A stretch of DNA of 64,000 nucleotides from Planktothrix serta PCC 8927 (GCF_900010725.2 NZ_LR734869.1:146744-210743); one strand, 5' to 3'. Positions 46,286-56,096 are shown, counted from the stretch's first letter. Translations and numbers: made by a program. The notes: generated from the sequence alone by a model not told the origin.

Positions 46286-47461
46286 CTAGGGTCTAATTAA
46301 TCCTTGATAAGCTTGGATCATTTGTTGCGCGATCGCATCCCAACTATAATAAGTTAAGGCATAACTTTGAGCATTTAACCCTCGTTTTTGACGTTCTCGT
46401 GGATTCGTTAATGCGGTTTCTATTAAGCTTGATATTTGATCAATATTTCCATTTCCTACCCAACCTGCTTGGGCTTGTTCCACATCTTCCCAAATATAAA
46501 TTCCTTTAGAAATAACCACCGGAGTTCCGACAGCCATGGCTTCTGCTACTGCAATGCCAAAATTTTCATAATAGGAAGGTAAGACAAATAAATCGGCTAT
46601 TGTTAATAATGCGGTTTTAATCTCTCCCGTCACAAACCCTGGAATAATTGTTTTTTTGCCTAAAGGAGATTGTTGAATTTGTTGTTTGATTTTAATTTCA
46701 TATTCGGGATCTTGAGGATTAGAACCTGCTAAAATAAACTGAAAGTCTAATCCTGTTTTTAAGACTTTTTCTAACGCGGGGATTAAAATATCCAGTCCTT
46801 TCTTCGGTTCTATTCGAGATAAAAATAAAATAATCGGAGCATTGGGCTTGATTTCTAAGTGAGATAAAATTGCTTGAGGAGTTTGGGTTAATTGGGGTAA
46901 TGTTACCCCTAACGGAATCACTAAATCGTTAGTTTTGACTCCAAATCGTTCCGAGATTTTTGCTTCTTCCTGACTGGTAAAATGAATCGCCGCCGACCCC
47001 GCAATATTGGGACGTTCTAATAAGGCTGCATAGAGTTTTTTTAACTGTTTTTTCTTGTTTAAATCGGCTGGATCTAGGGTTCCTAATGGTCGTAAAATAT
47101 AGGGTAATTTTTGAGAACGCGCCACCGTCGCCGAGGCTGAACTTACGGGAGAAAATAACGCATGAATATGAGCTAAATCATACTCAGAAGCGTGTTTTTT
47201 TAACCATTTTAATAAGTCTAAAGAAAATTTATAACGACGAAAGGGAGAACAGGGAAAATAGCGAACTTGATAACCATTTTCTTCTACAGGTCGATTTAAA
47301 GGAACATCTAAGGGTGCTTGACCGCTATCTCCATTAGAATTAGTTGTCAAAATCGTGACATTAACTCCCAGTTTAGCTAAGGCCGTAGAAAGACCCCGTA
47401 CCATTTGACTAGGGCCACCATAAACTAAAGAAATTGAAGGAATAATTTGCAGAATTCGCAT
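46286..47461 (-). CDS. Family 4 glycosyltransferase
   Basis: A 391-residue GT-B fold enzyme. The N-terminal acceptor domain starts ILQIIPSISLVYGGPSQMVRGL. The C-terminal domain has the SRIEPKKGLDILIPAL segment and the nucleotide-sugar EX7E motif in YENFGIAVAEAMAVGTPVV. It transfers a sugar from a nucleotide donor, probably to a lipid-linked or surface polysaccharide at the cytoplasmic membrane face. Its upstream neighbour on the same strand is a membrane glycosyltransferase (24-bp gap), which suggests a small surface-glycan operon. It is convergent with the four-GAF gene (12 bp gap). Confidence 0.9.
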   Translation of the reverse strand: MRILQIIPSISLVYGGPSQMVRGLSTALAKLGVNVTILTTNSNGDSGQAPLDVPLNRPVEENGYQVRYFPCSPFRRYKFSLDLLKWLKKHASEYDLAHIHALFSPVSSASATVARSQKLPYILRPLGTLDPADLNKKKQLKKLYAALLERPNIAGSAAIHFTSQEEAKISERFGVKTNDLVIPLGVTLPQLTQTPQAILSHLEIKPNAPIILFLSRIEPKKGLDILIPALEKVLKTGLDFQFILAGSNPQDPEYEIKIKQQIQQSPLGKKTIIPGFVTGEIKTALLTIADLFVLPSYYENFGIAVAEAMAVGTPVVISKGIYIWEDVEQAQAGWVGNGNIDQISSLIETALTNPRERQKRGLNAQSYALTYYSWDAIAQQMIQAYQGLIRP

Positions 47462-47484
47462 AAGTTGGTTTTTGGTGCGTGCGC

Positions 47485-48903
47485 TTACATACCCTGTGTT
47501 ATCTTAGATTTCAATAGTAACAAAAGCGTGGTTGGTACAACAGTCATGATGCTCGCGAACAAAAGGGGAATGAATTCAGAACCTCCAGCAAAGAGGTAGT
47601 AAACAACTGTGCTACAAACGGAGTAAGTCAGAGCAACAAAACAGAAAAATGGGCTCCTGAAATTCAGGAGCGCAACAAAGCAAATTAAAACGGTCGCGTA
47701 CCAAGGTTGATACCAGGGAGTCGCAAATAGAAACAGGGTCAGGGTTACCCAACCCAGATCAAGGATTAGCTCAAAAGCAGTATAGTGCCGTCGAAAGAAG
47801 GTTCTGAGGCAGATCCAGGCGTAATAAAGGCAGTAGAGTATGTAGGTACAGATCTTGAATAACCAAACAAGTCCAGCTTGCTTTTGAACAATGAGAGCAG
47901 GTAGGAAAGGTTTAGCAAGCGTTAATAGTCTATTCAGAATATCGTGAAAAGAACCCGCATTATGCCAGGCGACTCCCGGATTCAATAAGCTAATCCAAGC
48001 ATGAGCCTCTGTTAGTAACGTTTGGGAGAGAATGAATAGCAGCATGATCGATAAAAATAAAGAAAATGCAATACTTTTCCAACGCCTCAGTTTTAGAAGA
48101 AATACACCCAGCAAAGGTGCCCAAATAATCGGTAATGTCTTGGATAAAATCCCCAACCAGATCGCAGCAACACTGCGAACATAACGGCCTTCTATGAGGA
48201 ACTTGACGAGTAAAATGAGTGCTGTACAAAGCAAGACATCAACCCGTGCATTGCCTACCTGCTCAAATAGAATAATGGGGTTGATAAGATAAGCGATCGT
48301 AATGAAGTTTCCCCGCTCAAAGGTTTTCACTTGGTTCCAAATCAGATAAGAATTGAGCAAGTGGATGAGCAGAAATAAAGTTTTAAGACTGTAAATCCCA
48401 ACTCCAATACTAATCGAGGAAGTAGCGGCGGCAATCATGAAGAATGCTAAGGAGATGGGCCCATAGGTTGCAGTCTGAGACCATGGTGAAAGCGATGAGA
48501 ATTGGGAGGTAAAATCTCCTGCAGGAACAAGGTAAGGATTGTAGCTGCTCAGGGCTACCATACCATAGTGAAGATAAAGATAGGGATCAGTGGTGGCAGG
48601 GTAACTCATCCAGGCAGCAATTAAAAAAATAGCACCAGGTTTAATCAGCGTTGAAAAATCTTGCAGGGAATATCGATCCGCTTCAGCAGTTTGATCGCTA
48701 GAGGGATGGGATCGTATCCCTTTCACGAGCCAAAGGATGTAAATGCCATTGAGTAACGTATATTCCACACCTCTGCGAATATAACCATCCAAAAAAGCTG
48801 GCGAGTCAGAATCGTATCCAACCCGTATTAATTCAAAAGCCAGAATCAGGGCGAGGAAAGCTGCAGGATAGATCAGCCACTTTTGTTGGGATGAGATTTT
48901 CAT
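47485..48903 (-). CDS. Polytopic membrane glycosyltransferase (GT-C / GT87-like)
   Basis: A 472-residue integral membrane protein with about twelve hydrophobic helices. The first lumenal loop has RVGYDSDSPAFLDGYIRRG, with an acidic motif as in lipid-phosphate-sugar-dependent GT-C enzymes. The pattern LINPIILFEQVGNARVDVLLCTALIL resembles the GT87/mannosyltransferase family. It probably transfers a sugar from a polyprenyl-phosphate donor on the periplasmic side. It lies directly upstream of a GT4 gene in the same direction. The substrate is unknown. The base composition is a little more GC-rich than the neighbours, so it may have been acquired recently. Confidence 0.7.
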   Translation of the reverse strand: MKISSQQKWLIYPAAFLALILAFELIRVGYDSDSPAFLDGYIRRGVEYTLLNGIYILWLVKGIRSHPSSDQTAEADRYSLQDFSTLIKPGAIFLIAAWMSYPATTDPYLYLHYGMVALSSYNPYLVPAGDFTSQFSSLSPWSQTATYGPISLAFFMIAAATSSISIGVGIYSLKTLFLLIHLLNSYLIWNQVKTFERGNFITIAYLINPIILFEQVGNARVDVLLCTALILLVKFLIEGRYVRSVAAIWLGILSKTLPIIWAPLLGVFLLKLRRWKSIAFSLFLSIMLLFILSQTLLTEAHAWISLLNPGVAWHNAGSFHDILNRLLTLAKPFLPALIVQKQAGLVWLFKICTYILYCLYYAWICLRTFFRRHYTAFELILDLGWVTLTLFLFATPWYQPWYATVLICFVALLNFRSPFFCFVALTYSVCSTVVYYLFAGGSEFIPLLFASIMTVVPTTLLLLLKSKITQGM

Positions 48904-48974
48904 ACAGTAATAAGTAGGTGGGCATAAATAAACACAAGATGTGATCTAGGTCGAGCAAGCTTTTGAGTTGTTTG

Positions 48975-50300
48975 TTAATAACTGATCATACCAATCGCAT
49001 CGGGAATTTCTTTTTCTACTCGTCGTAACCGAGGCATTCGATAGGCAACTAGCACGGCTACGAGATTAAGAATACCTATTAACATAAACAATAACCCAGT
49101 TCCTCGTCCGGCGCCCACCCCAATAATTTTGCCCACACTATCGGCTAAGAGTCCATCGGGTTTCATCATGGGTTCTAAAACGCGATCGGCTAAAGGCCCA
49201 ACGGTTAAATGAGATAAAATTAATAGCGATCGCTCGACAATACTTTGTAAGGAAAAGATGCGTCCTTGTAACTCAAAGGGGACTTTAGATTGCCAGATTG
49301 TATGATTACTACTGACAATAAAGGGACGAGCAAATAAATAACCAAAACCGCCAATTCCTGCCAAAATAACTGAAGGTTTAAAACCGCCTAAACAGAGACA
49401 TAAACCCTGTAAACCGACTAACCATAATATTGCTTTCATGCGGTTTTTGGGGCCACCCCAAACACTGACAGCAACGCTTCCTAGGAGCATTCCGCAACCG
49501 CTAATGGATAGAATTAATCCTAACTCTTTACTGGTCGCAAAACTTAATACTAACGGCCAGAATAGAATAGCAAGCATTCCTTCTGTAAAGTAAGTTACTG
49601 CAAAAAAGCTTAATAATTTTCTTAACCCAGGACGAATTAAAATATAATTCCAAGCGGAACGGGTTTCTTTCCAAAGTTGTTTAAAGTTTAACGGTTGTCG
49701 TTGAGAAGTTGAATGTTCTAGTTGGGGAAACCGCACGAATAAGAGTGTCATTAACCCCAAAATAAACGTTCCTGAATCAATAATTAAAATTGAACCAATG
49801 CCAATACTGCCAACTAAAATCCCGGCAATTGTTGGCCCAGAAATTTTAGCGATCGCCCTAGAAACTTGAACCATGCCATTAGCACGACTCAACTCATTCA
49901 TGGGCACCAGTTGGGGAATTGAGGCCATATAAGCAGGCCATTGGAAGGCGCTGGAAATCGAACTAACGGACACAGCAATGTAAATATGCCAAACTTCTAA
50001 GCGCTGAGAAAAGACCAGCCCCATCAAAATTAGCGTTCCCGTGATCGAAATGATATCGTTGAGAATCATCGCGCCTCGACGACTCCAACGGTCTACCACC
50101 GCACCTGCTAGGGGGGAAATTAACAGATTGGGCAGATGAATAAAAACGGAAATCAGGGCAAACTGGGTAATGGAACCTGTGGTTTGATAGACCCAAACCC
50201 CTAGGGCAAATTCGGTTAAGCTGGAACCAAATAGGGAAATAATTTGTCCCAACCAAACCAGTAAAAAAGTTGGCATACGCTCTTTGTCCCGCAGTTTCAT
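48975..50300 (-). CDS. MFS transporter (EntS/MFS_3-like exporter)
   Basis: A 441-residue membrane transporter with about twelve helices. The early segment FALGVWVYQTTGSITQFALI, loop 2-3 signature GAVVDRWSRRGAMIL, and the helix-4 region FQWPAYMASIPQLVP place it in the MFS_3/enterobactin-exporter-like group. The second half repeats the fold (SISGCGMLLGSVAVSVWGGPKNR). It probably exports small molecules by proton antiport. ATG 50300 is used; a Met nine residues in is an alternative. It may belong with the downstream glycosyltransferases, but a 71-bp gap separates them. Confidence 0.85.
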   Translation of the reverse strand: MKLRDKERMPTFLLVWLGQIISLFGSSLTEFALGVWVYQTTGSITQFALISVFIHLPNLLISPLAGAVVDRWSRRGAMILNDIISITGTLILMGLVFSQRLEVWHIYIAVSVSSISSAFQWPAYMASIPQLVPMNELSRANGMVQVSRAIAKISGPTIAGILVGSIGIGSILIIDSGTFILGLMTLLFVRFPQLEHSTSQRQPLNFKQLWKETRSAWNYILIRPGLRKLLSFFAVTYFTEGMLAILFWPLVLSFATSKELGLILSISGCGMLLGSVAVSVWGGPKNRMKAILWLVGLQGLCLCLGGFKPSVILAGIGGFGYLFARPFIVSSNHTIWQSKVPFELQGRIFSLQSIVERSLLILSHLTVGPLADRVLEPMMKPDGLLADSVGKIIGVGAGRGTGLLFMLIGILNLVAVLVAYRMPRLRRVEKEIPDAIGMISY

Positions 50301-50469
50301 CTGTAATCGCTTGCCTATATTAAGTATTGTAAAGATGATTTGTCAATCTATACCTTAGCTCCCACTGGTTAATTCTGTTATATTAAAATCAAATCAGCCT
50401 ATTTGCCATTCAGATCATCTATGCAGATGAATAAGTTAATTAAAGGGACTAATTTGAGGTATTAAAGCT

Positions 50470-50655
50470 ATGAAAATAATCGGTTTTAGTTTAATAATTG
50501 GAGTCGGAATTGTTGCGATCGCCTCCTTTAGTGCTCAAGCAGAACAGCGTATTACTTACAAATGTACTAAAAATATGATTAGGAAGAAAATTGCAATTAA
50601 TTCTATAGCGTTCCAGAATATTGCCAAAAAAGACAGTTTAAATTATGCTTTCTGA
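50470..50655 (+). CDS. Small exported protein, function unknown
   Basis: A 61-residue predicted secreted peptide. Residues 1-24 form a good signal peptide (MKIIGFSLIIGVGIVAIA ... SAQA) and the mature part is about 37 residues, basic, with a single cysteine. GAGG lies 10 nt upstream of the ATG, and the leader region is AT-rich with TATATTAAAAT as a possible -10 region. A convincing signal peptide plus ribosome site supports a real gene. The mature part could be truncated: it matches no family I know. Confidence 0.5.
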   Translation: MKIIGFSLIIGVGIVAIASFSAQAEQRITYKCTKNMIRKKIAINSIAFQNIAKKDSLNYAF

Positions 50656-50886
50656 GCAGAAATCGATCATTTTAAACAACTCCTTCAACTAAATAGCGAT
50701 CGCGTAATGTCTCTAAAACCTAGAGAACATTTTACCCATTCTCTAGCTTCAGCAGGAAATTGATGTCAACTCAACTTGACAAACATAACTTAAAAGGCAT
50801 ATAATCAACTATCAATACCAACTCCTTGCCGGATTTTTTAACTAAAATCCCTTAATTCTCCTATAGTTTTAACTCTAAAAATTAAA

Positions 50887-51390
50887 ATGATGTTCAGATT
50901 ATTAACCCGAACTTTCATCCTGCCGATGACTTTATTTTTCCTAATCTTAGGAAGCCATTTATTCATCCAAGAACCTGCATGGGCTGTCATCCGACAACAA
51001 CAAGAAGCCCCCGGACAAATGTTATATCAATCTCGCCATACTTTACCCGATGAAACCGGAAAATCTTGGCAAGTTGTTCTATTTAAACGAGTGAAGAATG
51101 AACAAATTAAAACCCTAGATTTACGCCTAGTAGGATTTCCTGATCAGGCTGTATTTATTCATCCTCAAAATTTAGAAATTAGCACTCCTCAAGGAAAACT
51201 TTTGGAAGCCGAGGATCAATTTGCTAAAAAGTCACCTGCTCCTAATGTTGGTGAATATAACCTCAAGGAAGTTTTACCCCAACTGTCCTCAACAGAACAG
51301 GTCAAATTAAATTTACCTTTAGAAGATAAACGACACACTCTAACTCTCCCGGCTCCTGTCATTTTAGAATGGCAAGAATTGCTCAAATAA
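50887..51390 (+). CDS. DUF3122 exported protein
   Basis: A 167-residue cyanobacterial protein. A signal peptide (about 1-32, ending EPAWA) precedes a beta-rich domain with the DUF3122 pattern: GQMLYQSRHTLPDETGKSWQ, VVLFKRVKNE, LRLVGFPDQAVFIHPQNLEI, and the C-terminal TLTLPAPVILEWQEL. It is predicted to be periplasmic or lumenal; function unknown. Two consecutive ATGs (50887 and 50890) could start it. It has no operonic partner. Confidence 0.85.
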   Translation: MMFRLLTRTFILPMTLFFLILGSHLFIQEPAWAVIRQQQEAPGQMLYQSRHTLPDETGKSWQVVLFKRVKNEQIKTLDLRLVGFPDQAVFIHPQNLEISTPQGKLLEAEDQFAKKSPAPNVGEYNLKEVLPQLSSTEQVKLNLPLEDKRHTLTLPAPVILEWQELLK

Positions 51391-51424
51391 GGAGAACATT
51401 TAAAAGAAAAATAAAACTCTACAT

Positions 51425-51769
51425 TTAGATGTGAGGATGGTTTAATAAATGTAAATCTAAAACTTTTTTAACGCACTCACTTAACAGTTGAACTTGACTT
51501 TCTCCTGATGTTTGAGGATGATTAAGTCCGGGTTCTAATGCCATTTCTGTCAATTGAGAATGAATTTCAGGATTAACATCACAAAACTCGATAATCGCTT
51601 CTGTAACAGATTCAATACGCTCCGGTTCCGATTCTATTTCTGACTCGTCCAGAACCCTTTCTAATCGAGTTAAATCCTTTAAAATGTTTCCTTGAAATAG
51701 TTCGGGTTTATGAGTAACAATTTCCGAAAAAAAGGTAATAACCTGTTCAGATTTCATAGAGGGGAGCAT
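51425..51769 (-). CDS. Conserved hypothetical helical protein
   Basis: A 114-residue acidic, all-helical protein (for example LKDLTRLERVLDESEI, and VQLLSECVKKVLDLHLL). It has no membrane segment or known motif. ATGs at 51769 and 51757 are both possible and neither has a good ribosome site; a TTG at 51787 is less likely. It is convergent with the DUF3122 gene and separate from the coiled-coil operon by 140 bp. Confidence 0.5.
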   Translation of the reverse strand: MLPSMKSEQVITFFSEIVTHKPELFQGNILKDLTRLERVLDESEIESEPERIESVTEAIIEFCDVNPEIHSQLTEMALEPGLNHPQTSGESQVQLLSECVKKVLDLHLLNHPHI

Positions 51770-51910
51770 CCTTACTAAGATTGACAAACATCTTTAGATC
51801 CTAGGTTAGCAAAATTTGGCAGAAAATGGCAATAAAAAATGATTTTGTTTCCAAAATCAATATCCTCGGTAGAGACGTGCCATCACACGTCTCTACAGGT
51901 GAATTAAGTT

Positions 51911-52987
51911 TTATTTCCCTTTATTGGGGTTTTTAGCTTGTTCTAAGGCAATTTCTTTGACCGCTTGGAACGAACTGACATTAGAAGCGCCTTCAATGGC
52001 TTTGACCGCTAAATCTTGAACCTGTTTTAACGCAGAATCTAATTGTTTCGATAAAGTTTGTAGACGAGTATCTTGACTTTGAATGGTTTCCATTAAGGAC
52101 TTAACGCGCAATTCATAATATTGTTTCTGACCTTCCACTTCTTTCGCAAATAAATCAGCTTTAATTTTTGCCTGATAATTGCCAATATTCCGTCCTAGAT
52201 CTTTTCCGCGTTTGATATTTTCTTCTAATTTTTGAGGAAATTCTTCTACTTTAGCTTTGACTTCTGCATAGAGTTTTTCCCGTTCAGCAATCGTTTTTTC
52301 CCGTTCAGTCCATTGTTTTTCCTGTTCTTCTTGCAAATCTTCTAGTTCTTTATACAGAGTTTTCTTATTCTGTGAATAGGTATCCCCATCAATATCTCGT
52401 TGCAGTTTTAAATTATAATCATAGGTTTCTTGATCTCGAAACCGCGATTTTTTATACGTTTCATTGCGTTCTTTAACCGTGCGTTGATATTCTTCCTGTT
52501 CTTTTTGCCATGCTTTTTGCTGTTCTTGGATTTCCTGTTCTAAGGTTTCTCGTCGTAAACTTAATTCTTCATCAAAGGTTTTAGCACTTTCTTCATACCG
52601 TTGAACTAAATGATCTAATGTATCATCGTCAACGGTTTCTAAATCATGTAATTCTTCTAATTGTTGCAATTCATGGGTAACAGTTTGTCGCAATTCTCCC
52701 AGTTTTATCGCTTCTGAAGTTAACTGTTCTGATAATTCACTAACCGCACTTCCAAACCCAGCTTGTAATAGGAATAAATTCTCAATAGTTTGCTGCATTT
52801 TCGGCTTTTTAACCGCAGGTGTAGTGGTCATCGGTTTAATTTCCTCCTTCCGGGTCTGTTGAACTTGATTTTGAGTAGAATTAAGTTGTTTAATTTGTGC
52901 TTCTAAGGCATTTTTTTCTTCATTTAATTCTTGATAAGCTTCCAAAATTTCCGCTTTCGTATTACGATCATTCATGCGTTTAGTCAT
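51911..52987 (-). CDS. Coiled-coil protein A (paralog of 53067-54068)
   Basis: A 358-residue highly charged protein predicted to be coiled coil from about residue 10 to 325 (runs such as ELEDLQEEQEKQWTEREKTI). Two blocks, SELSEQLTSEAIKLGELRQT (about 83-102) and LDSALKQVQDLAVKAIEGAS near the C-terminus, recur in the next gene upstream, so the two are tandem paralogs. No ATPase or membrane domain is present. AGGAG lies 9 nt before the ATG. It is the last gene of a five-gene minus-strand operon. Its role is unknown; a filament or scaffold is possible. Confidence 0.75.
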   Translation of the reverse strand: MTKRMNDRNTKAEILEAYQELNEEKNALEAQIKQLNSTQNQVQQTRKEEIKPMTTTPAVKKPKMQQTIENLFLLQAGFGSAVSELSEQLTSEAIKLGELRQTVTHELQQLEELHDLETVDDDTLDHLVQRYEESAKTFDEELSLRRETLEQEIQEQQKAWQKEQEEYQRTVKERNETYKKSRFRDQETYDYNLKLQRDIDGDTYSQNKKTLYKELEDLQEEQEKQWTEREKTIAEREKLYAEVKAKVEEFPQKLEENIKRGKDLGRNIGNYQAKIKADLFAKEVEGQKQYYELRVKSLMETIQSQDTRLQTLSKQLDSALKQVQDLAVKAIEGASNVSSFQAVKEIALEQAKNPNKGK

Positions 52988-53066
52988 AGTTTATGTCTCC
53001 TGTTTTTGTTTTTATTAGTAGATAAATTGCGCTGTTGCAAAACACCCGAATATTAAGGATTTATCT

Positions 53067-54068
53067 CTATTTATTCCCACTATTAGAACCTGTTGAACTT
53101 GAAAAAGCTCGCATTGCAAGATCTTGAGCTTGTTTTAAGGTTTCTTGTAACTGAGTAGAAATTTGAGTTATTTGTTCATTTTGTCGTTGAATTGTTTGCT
53201 CTAAAGAGAGAACCTGTAACTCATAACCCTGTTTCATAGATTCCCATTCTTTAGTCAATAAATCGGTTTTAACTTTCGCTTCCCGTGTCGCTTCTTGAAT
53301 TGCTTCTTCTTTAGCATTATTATAAGCTTGTTTCAGTTCCTCTTCATATCCCGCAACTTGTTGTTGATTCGCTTCAAATTCCCCTAGATTTGCGGTTAGA
53401 ATTCGCTCCCGTTCTGTCCAATTTTTATCTTTTTCTTGATTTAATTCTTGTAACTCCCGTTCTAACTTCCGTTTCATGTCTTCATATTCATCGGTTTCAA
53501 TTCGTCGAGTTCGTTCTAATTCATAGTTATAATCTGCTTCTGCTTGTTCACGACTGCGCGTTAAACGTTCTGTTTCTTCTTCCACCGATATTTCAAACTC
53601 CTGTTGTTCTTTTTCCCAGATTTTGTGCTTTGTGGTTGTATCTTTCTGCAAACTTTCTTGCTGAATTGTGGCGTTATGTTCTAATAAACTTAACTTTTCC
53701 TGATGTTCTTGGGTTAAAATATGGAGAGAATCGGCAACAATGCGAATTTTATGAACTTCCTTTAACTGTTGGGTTTCAATTTCAATTCCTCGTTTTAACT
53801 CCTCTAATTTTGTAGACTCCGTGCGTAATTTTTCGGTTAATTCTGTTATAATGGAACCAAAATCAAGTTGTAAATCTGCTAACCCTTTAACAATAGTATC
53901 AACGGTATAGGTTGCAGCCGTTTCTAAAATTTGTTTGCCTTTTTCTTGTTCCGCTTCCTGTTCCTTGGTTGCAACTTTTGATTCAATTCGTTTTTGTTCG
54001 GCTAAAATTTGTTGAAAAGCTGCTAAAAGTTGGGTTTTACTACTGGGGACAAAAGGGGAATGGGTCAT
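53067..54068 (-). CDS. Coiled-coil protein B (paralog of 51911-52987)
   Basis: A 333-residue coiled-coil protein, coiled from about 15 to 320. It shares with protein A the blocks ITELTEKLRTESTKLEELKR and LQETLKQAQDLAMRAFSSS and a WTERER segment at the same relative place. The start ATG 54068 has GGAG 9 nt upstream; the ATG at 54083 overlaps this site. Gaps to both neighbours are under 100 bp, consistent with an operon. The heterogeneity of the N-terminus suggests that A and B are specialised partners (inference). Confidence 0.75.
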   Translation of the reverse strand: MTHSPFVPSSKTQLLAAFQQILAEQKRIESKVATKEQEAEQEKGKQILETAATYTVDTIVKGLADLQLDFGSIITELTEKLRTESTKLEELKRGIEIETQQLKEVHKIRIVADSLHILTQEHQEKLSLLEHNATIQQESLQKDTTTKHKIWEKEQQEFEISVEEETERLTRSREQAEADYNYELERTRRIETDEYEDMKRKLERELQELNQEKDKNWTERERILTANLGEFEANQQQVAGYEEELKQAYNNAKEEAIQEATREAKVKTDLLTKEWESMKQGYELQVLSLEQTIQRQNEQITQISTQLQETLKQAQDLAMRAFSSSTGSNSGNK

Positions 54069-54160
54069 GACAATTTTCTCCATGTAAAAAATAAGTTAGA
54101 TTAGTAACCCTTCTGGATATTTCCTCAAAAATTTAAGCCGTTTGGATATCCAGTTAAAAG

Positions 54161-54550
54161 TTAATTCCGTTTTCGCAGTTGAGTGACAATATCTTGATAT
54201 TTTTCAGTAGATTCCGCATCAGGGTTAGTCGAGTTTTTAGCGATCGCCTTCGGCTGGGCGGAGCCCATCGCTTGCAAAATCTTTTGACAATTTTGACAAC
54301 GATTTCCTTCCCAACAATAGCAATCTTTAACCAAGTTTAGCAATAAACTTTGCAATTGTTGATTTTGGTCTAACAACGCCTGATAATTCCGTTGAACTGA
54401 TTGAATGACTAAGAATAAATGCTTAAAGTCTTCACCAATATTTTCCAAATCCTGCATCGTATCTTGACGGACTTGATTAGTTAACTCACAGGTGGTCATT
54501 AATTGATGTTCAATGGAATTAGGAGGGTTTAATTTGATCGTTTTTTTCAT
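54161..54550 (-). CDS. Hypothetical protein with Cys cluster
   Basis: A 129-residue protein. Its first half is helical. The centre has CYCWEGNRCQNCQKIL, four cysteines in CxC and CxxC arrangement that could bind a metal. In the C-terminal part the codons for MGSAQPKAIAKN coincide with a palindromic GCGATCGCC/GGGCGGAGCCC repeat (54240-54272), so a dispersed repeat has probably inserted in frame. AGGA lies 5 nt before the ATG. It is the third gene of the operon. Confidence 0.6.
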   Translation of the reverse strand: MKKTIKLNPPNSIEHQLMTTCELTNQVRQDTMQDLENIGEDFKHLFLVIQSVQRNYQALLDQNQQLQSLLLNLVKDCYCWEGNRCQNCQKILQAMGSAQPKAIAKNSTNPDAESTEKYQDIVTQLRKRN

Positions 54551-54713
54551 GTTTTCCTAGAACGAAAAAATAGGAGTCGTAAAAACCAAATCTTTAAACA
54601 TCGGTAATCTTCTATAACACCTGTTATAAAAACCGATAGTGTCAGGACGGGAAAATTACCTAAATTGATAAAACCCGTCCTTATCTGATGTTAGGGTGAA
54701 TTCCCTAAAATAC

Positions 54714-55409
54714 TTACGCCGAAACTTGAGCTAAAGCCGGAGGTAATGCAACATCTTGTCCTGAATTTAAGATCAATTCAGAATGTTCTTCTCCTTTCGC
54801 ATAAGCCGCCATTAAACAAGCAATTTCATGGGGAGGTAAGTTATCTAAACATACCATTTTTCGGGTTCCTTCCAAGTCAATCATCCGCGATAAATTACTC
54901 GGATCGGATAAAACCGCCGCCGCTTGTTCGACAATAGACCAATCGGTGCGTTCTTGCCAAGACCATTTTAAACTATAATAATTAATCGGTTTTACAACTC
55001 CATTTTCATCGGGTTTTTGACCAGAATGCTTGGTAAATTCCGGCACAAAAATCCCCGTTGCGGGTTCAACGCCTCGCGCTTGAACAGAAGCGACTAAACG
55101 GTTAAAATCACTCAATCCCCGTGATTTTAAATAGGTCACCATCACCACCCCTTTCGGCAATTCTCCTGATTCCGCGACAAACCAAATTTGACCCCATAAG
55201 GTGTGTTCTGTTTGTCCTAAACTGCCAAAAAATTTGCTAAATTTTAGGATAGTCATGGAACACTTAGAACCATAATCTGTATCCCCAATTGTCCACTGTC
55301 CCGCCTGACAATTATTGCGAACCGCAATCGGAATTTCGGGAACTAATAAAGCTTCTTTAGGTTTTGCTCCAAAGACAGTAAAACTCGCTCTTTCTAATGT
55401 TTTAGTCAT
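54714..55409 (-). CDS. Conserved protein of unknown function, operon gene 2
   Basis: A 231-residue soluble protein beginning MTKTLERASFTVF. Segments such as FSKFFGSLGQTEHTLWGQIW, KGVVMVTYLKSRGLSDFNRL and YYSLKWSWQERTDWSI give a mixed alpha/beta pattern with no signal peptide or membrane helix. AGGAAA lies 9 nt before ATG 55409. I recognise no named domain; a phage-type nucleic-acid-binding protein is one possibility, suggested only by the XRE/ImmA neighbourhood. Highest-order clue is its place between the short first gene and the coiled-coil genes. Confidence 0.65.
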   Translation of the reverse strand: MTKTLERASFTVFGAKPKEALLVPEIPIAVRNNCQAGQWTIGDTDYGSKCSMTILKFSKFFGSLGQTEHTLWGQIWFVAESGELPKGVVMVTYLKSRGLSDFNRLVASVQARGVEPATGIFVPEFTKHSGQKPDENGVVKPINYYSLKWSWQERTDWSIVEQAAAVLSDPSNLSRMIDLEGTRKMVCLDNLPPHEIACLMAAYAKGEEHSELILNSGQDVALPPALAQVSA

Positions 55410-55515
55410 TTTATTTTCCTTTATTTTTTCAAATTTCAACAAAAATTTCTCTATAAGGGCGAGTTAATCGGGTTTTAATCCTCTCGCCCCTATTCTGTTT
55501 TAATTCGGTAATAAT

Positions 55516-55776
55516 CTATCGAATTAAATGGGATTGTTTTTCGGGTTCAGGATAGGGATACAATGCTTCTTGTTGAGCTTTAAGAATGCGTAAAGCTGCT
55601 AACAAATGCTCTAACAAAGGGGTATGGGCTGTGGTAAAATGAATACTAAATCCTTCCCCATCCCGTGCATAACCTGGACATACTAACGATGCTGAACCTT
55701 GTTCTTCATGGGTGGCAATATAAAGCCAATCATGGTCTTCTAATTTGTAGTGAGTATCTGTCCAAGTTCTGAGCAT
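55516..55776 (-). CDS. Small hypothetical protein, first gene of the coiled-coil operon
   Basis: An 86-residue protein with an aromatic-rich start (MLRTWTDTHYKLEDHDWLYIATHEEQ), a beta-type centre and a C-terminal helix (LLEHLLAALRILKAQQEALY). AGGAGG lies 9 nt upstream of the ATG. No domain is recognised. Being first in the operon and divergent from the XRE gene, it is the most exposed to control from the intergenic region. Confidence 0.6.
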   Translation of the reverse strand: MLRTWTDTHYKLEDHDWLYIATHEEQGSASLVCPGYARDGEGFSIHFTTAHTPLLEHLLAALRILKAQQEALYPYPEPEKQSHLIR

Positions 55777-56096
55777 GGCAGTTTTCCTCCTGTAGGGTTT
55801 TTGGGTTTTTTACCAAAACCTCAATCCCAGATTAATTGGGTCAAGACACCACCCGATCAAGGTTGAATGATCCCGATGGCTGCAACAAACGCTATGGGGG
55901 ACGTTTGGGTATTGAACTTTTGTTCAACTAACCCTATCTTAGTCAATGTTGACTCAATCGTCAAGTATGAGGATAAAATTTTTTTCTCCTGGTTTCTCGA
56001 TCTCTACCCCCTTCCTGCGCGTAGGCATTAGACTGGTTGTAGCAGGTTGAAATTTTATTCAAACCAGCGTATTATGGGAGTCAGGAGGAATGTACT
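55777..56096. promoter_or_regulatory. Divergent control region with palindromic operators
   Basis: Two palindromes stand out: TTGAAC-TTTT-GTTCAA (55912-55927) and AGTCAA-TG-TTGACT (55941-55954). The second overlaps a likely -35 TTGACT (55949-55954), with ATAAAA about 18 bp downstream (55973-55978), pointing to the XRE gene. The arrangement fits autoregulation by the XRE protein and control of the minus-strand operon. Confidence 0.55.
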
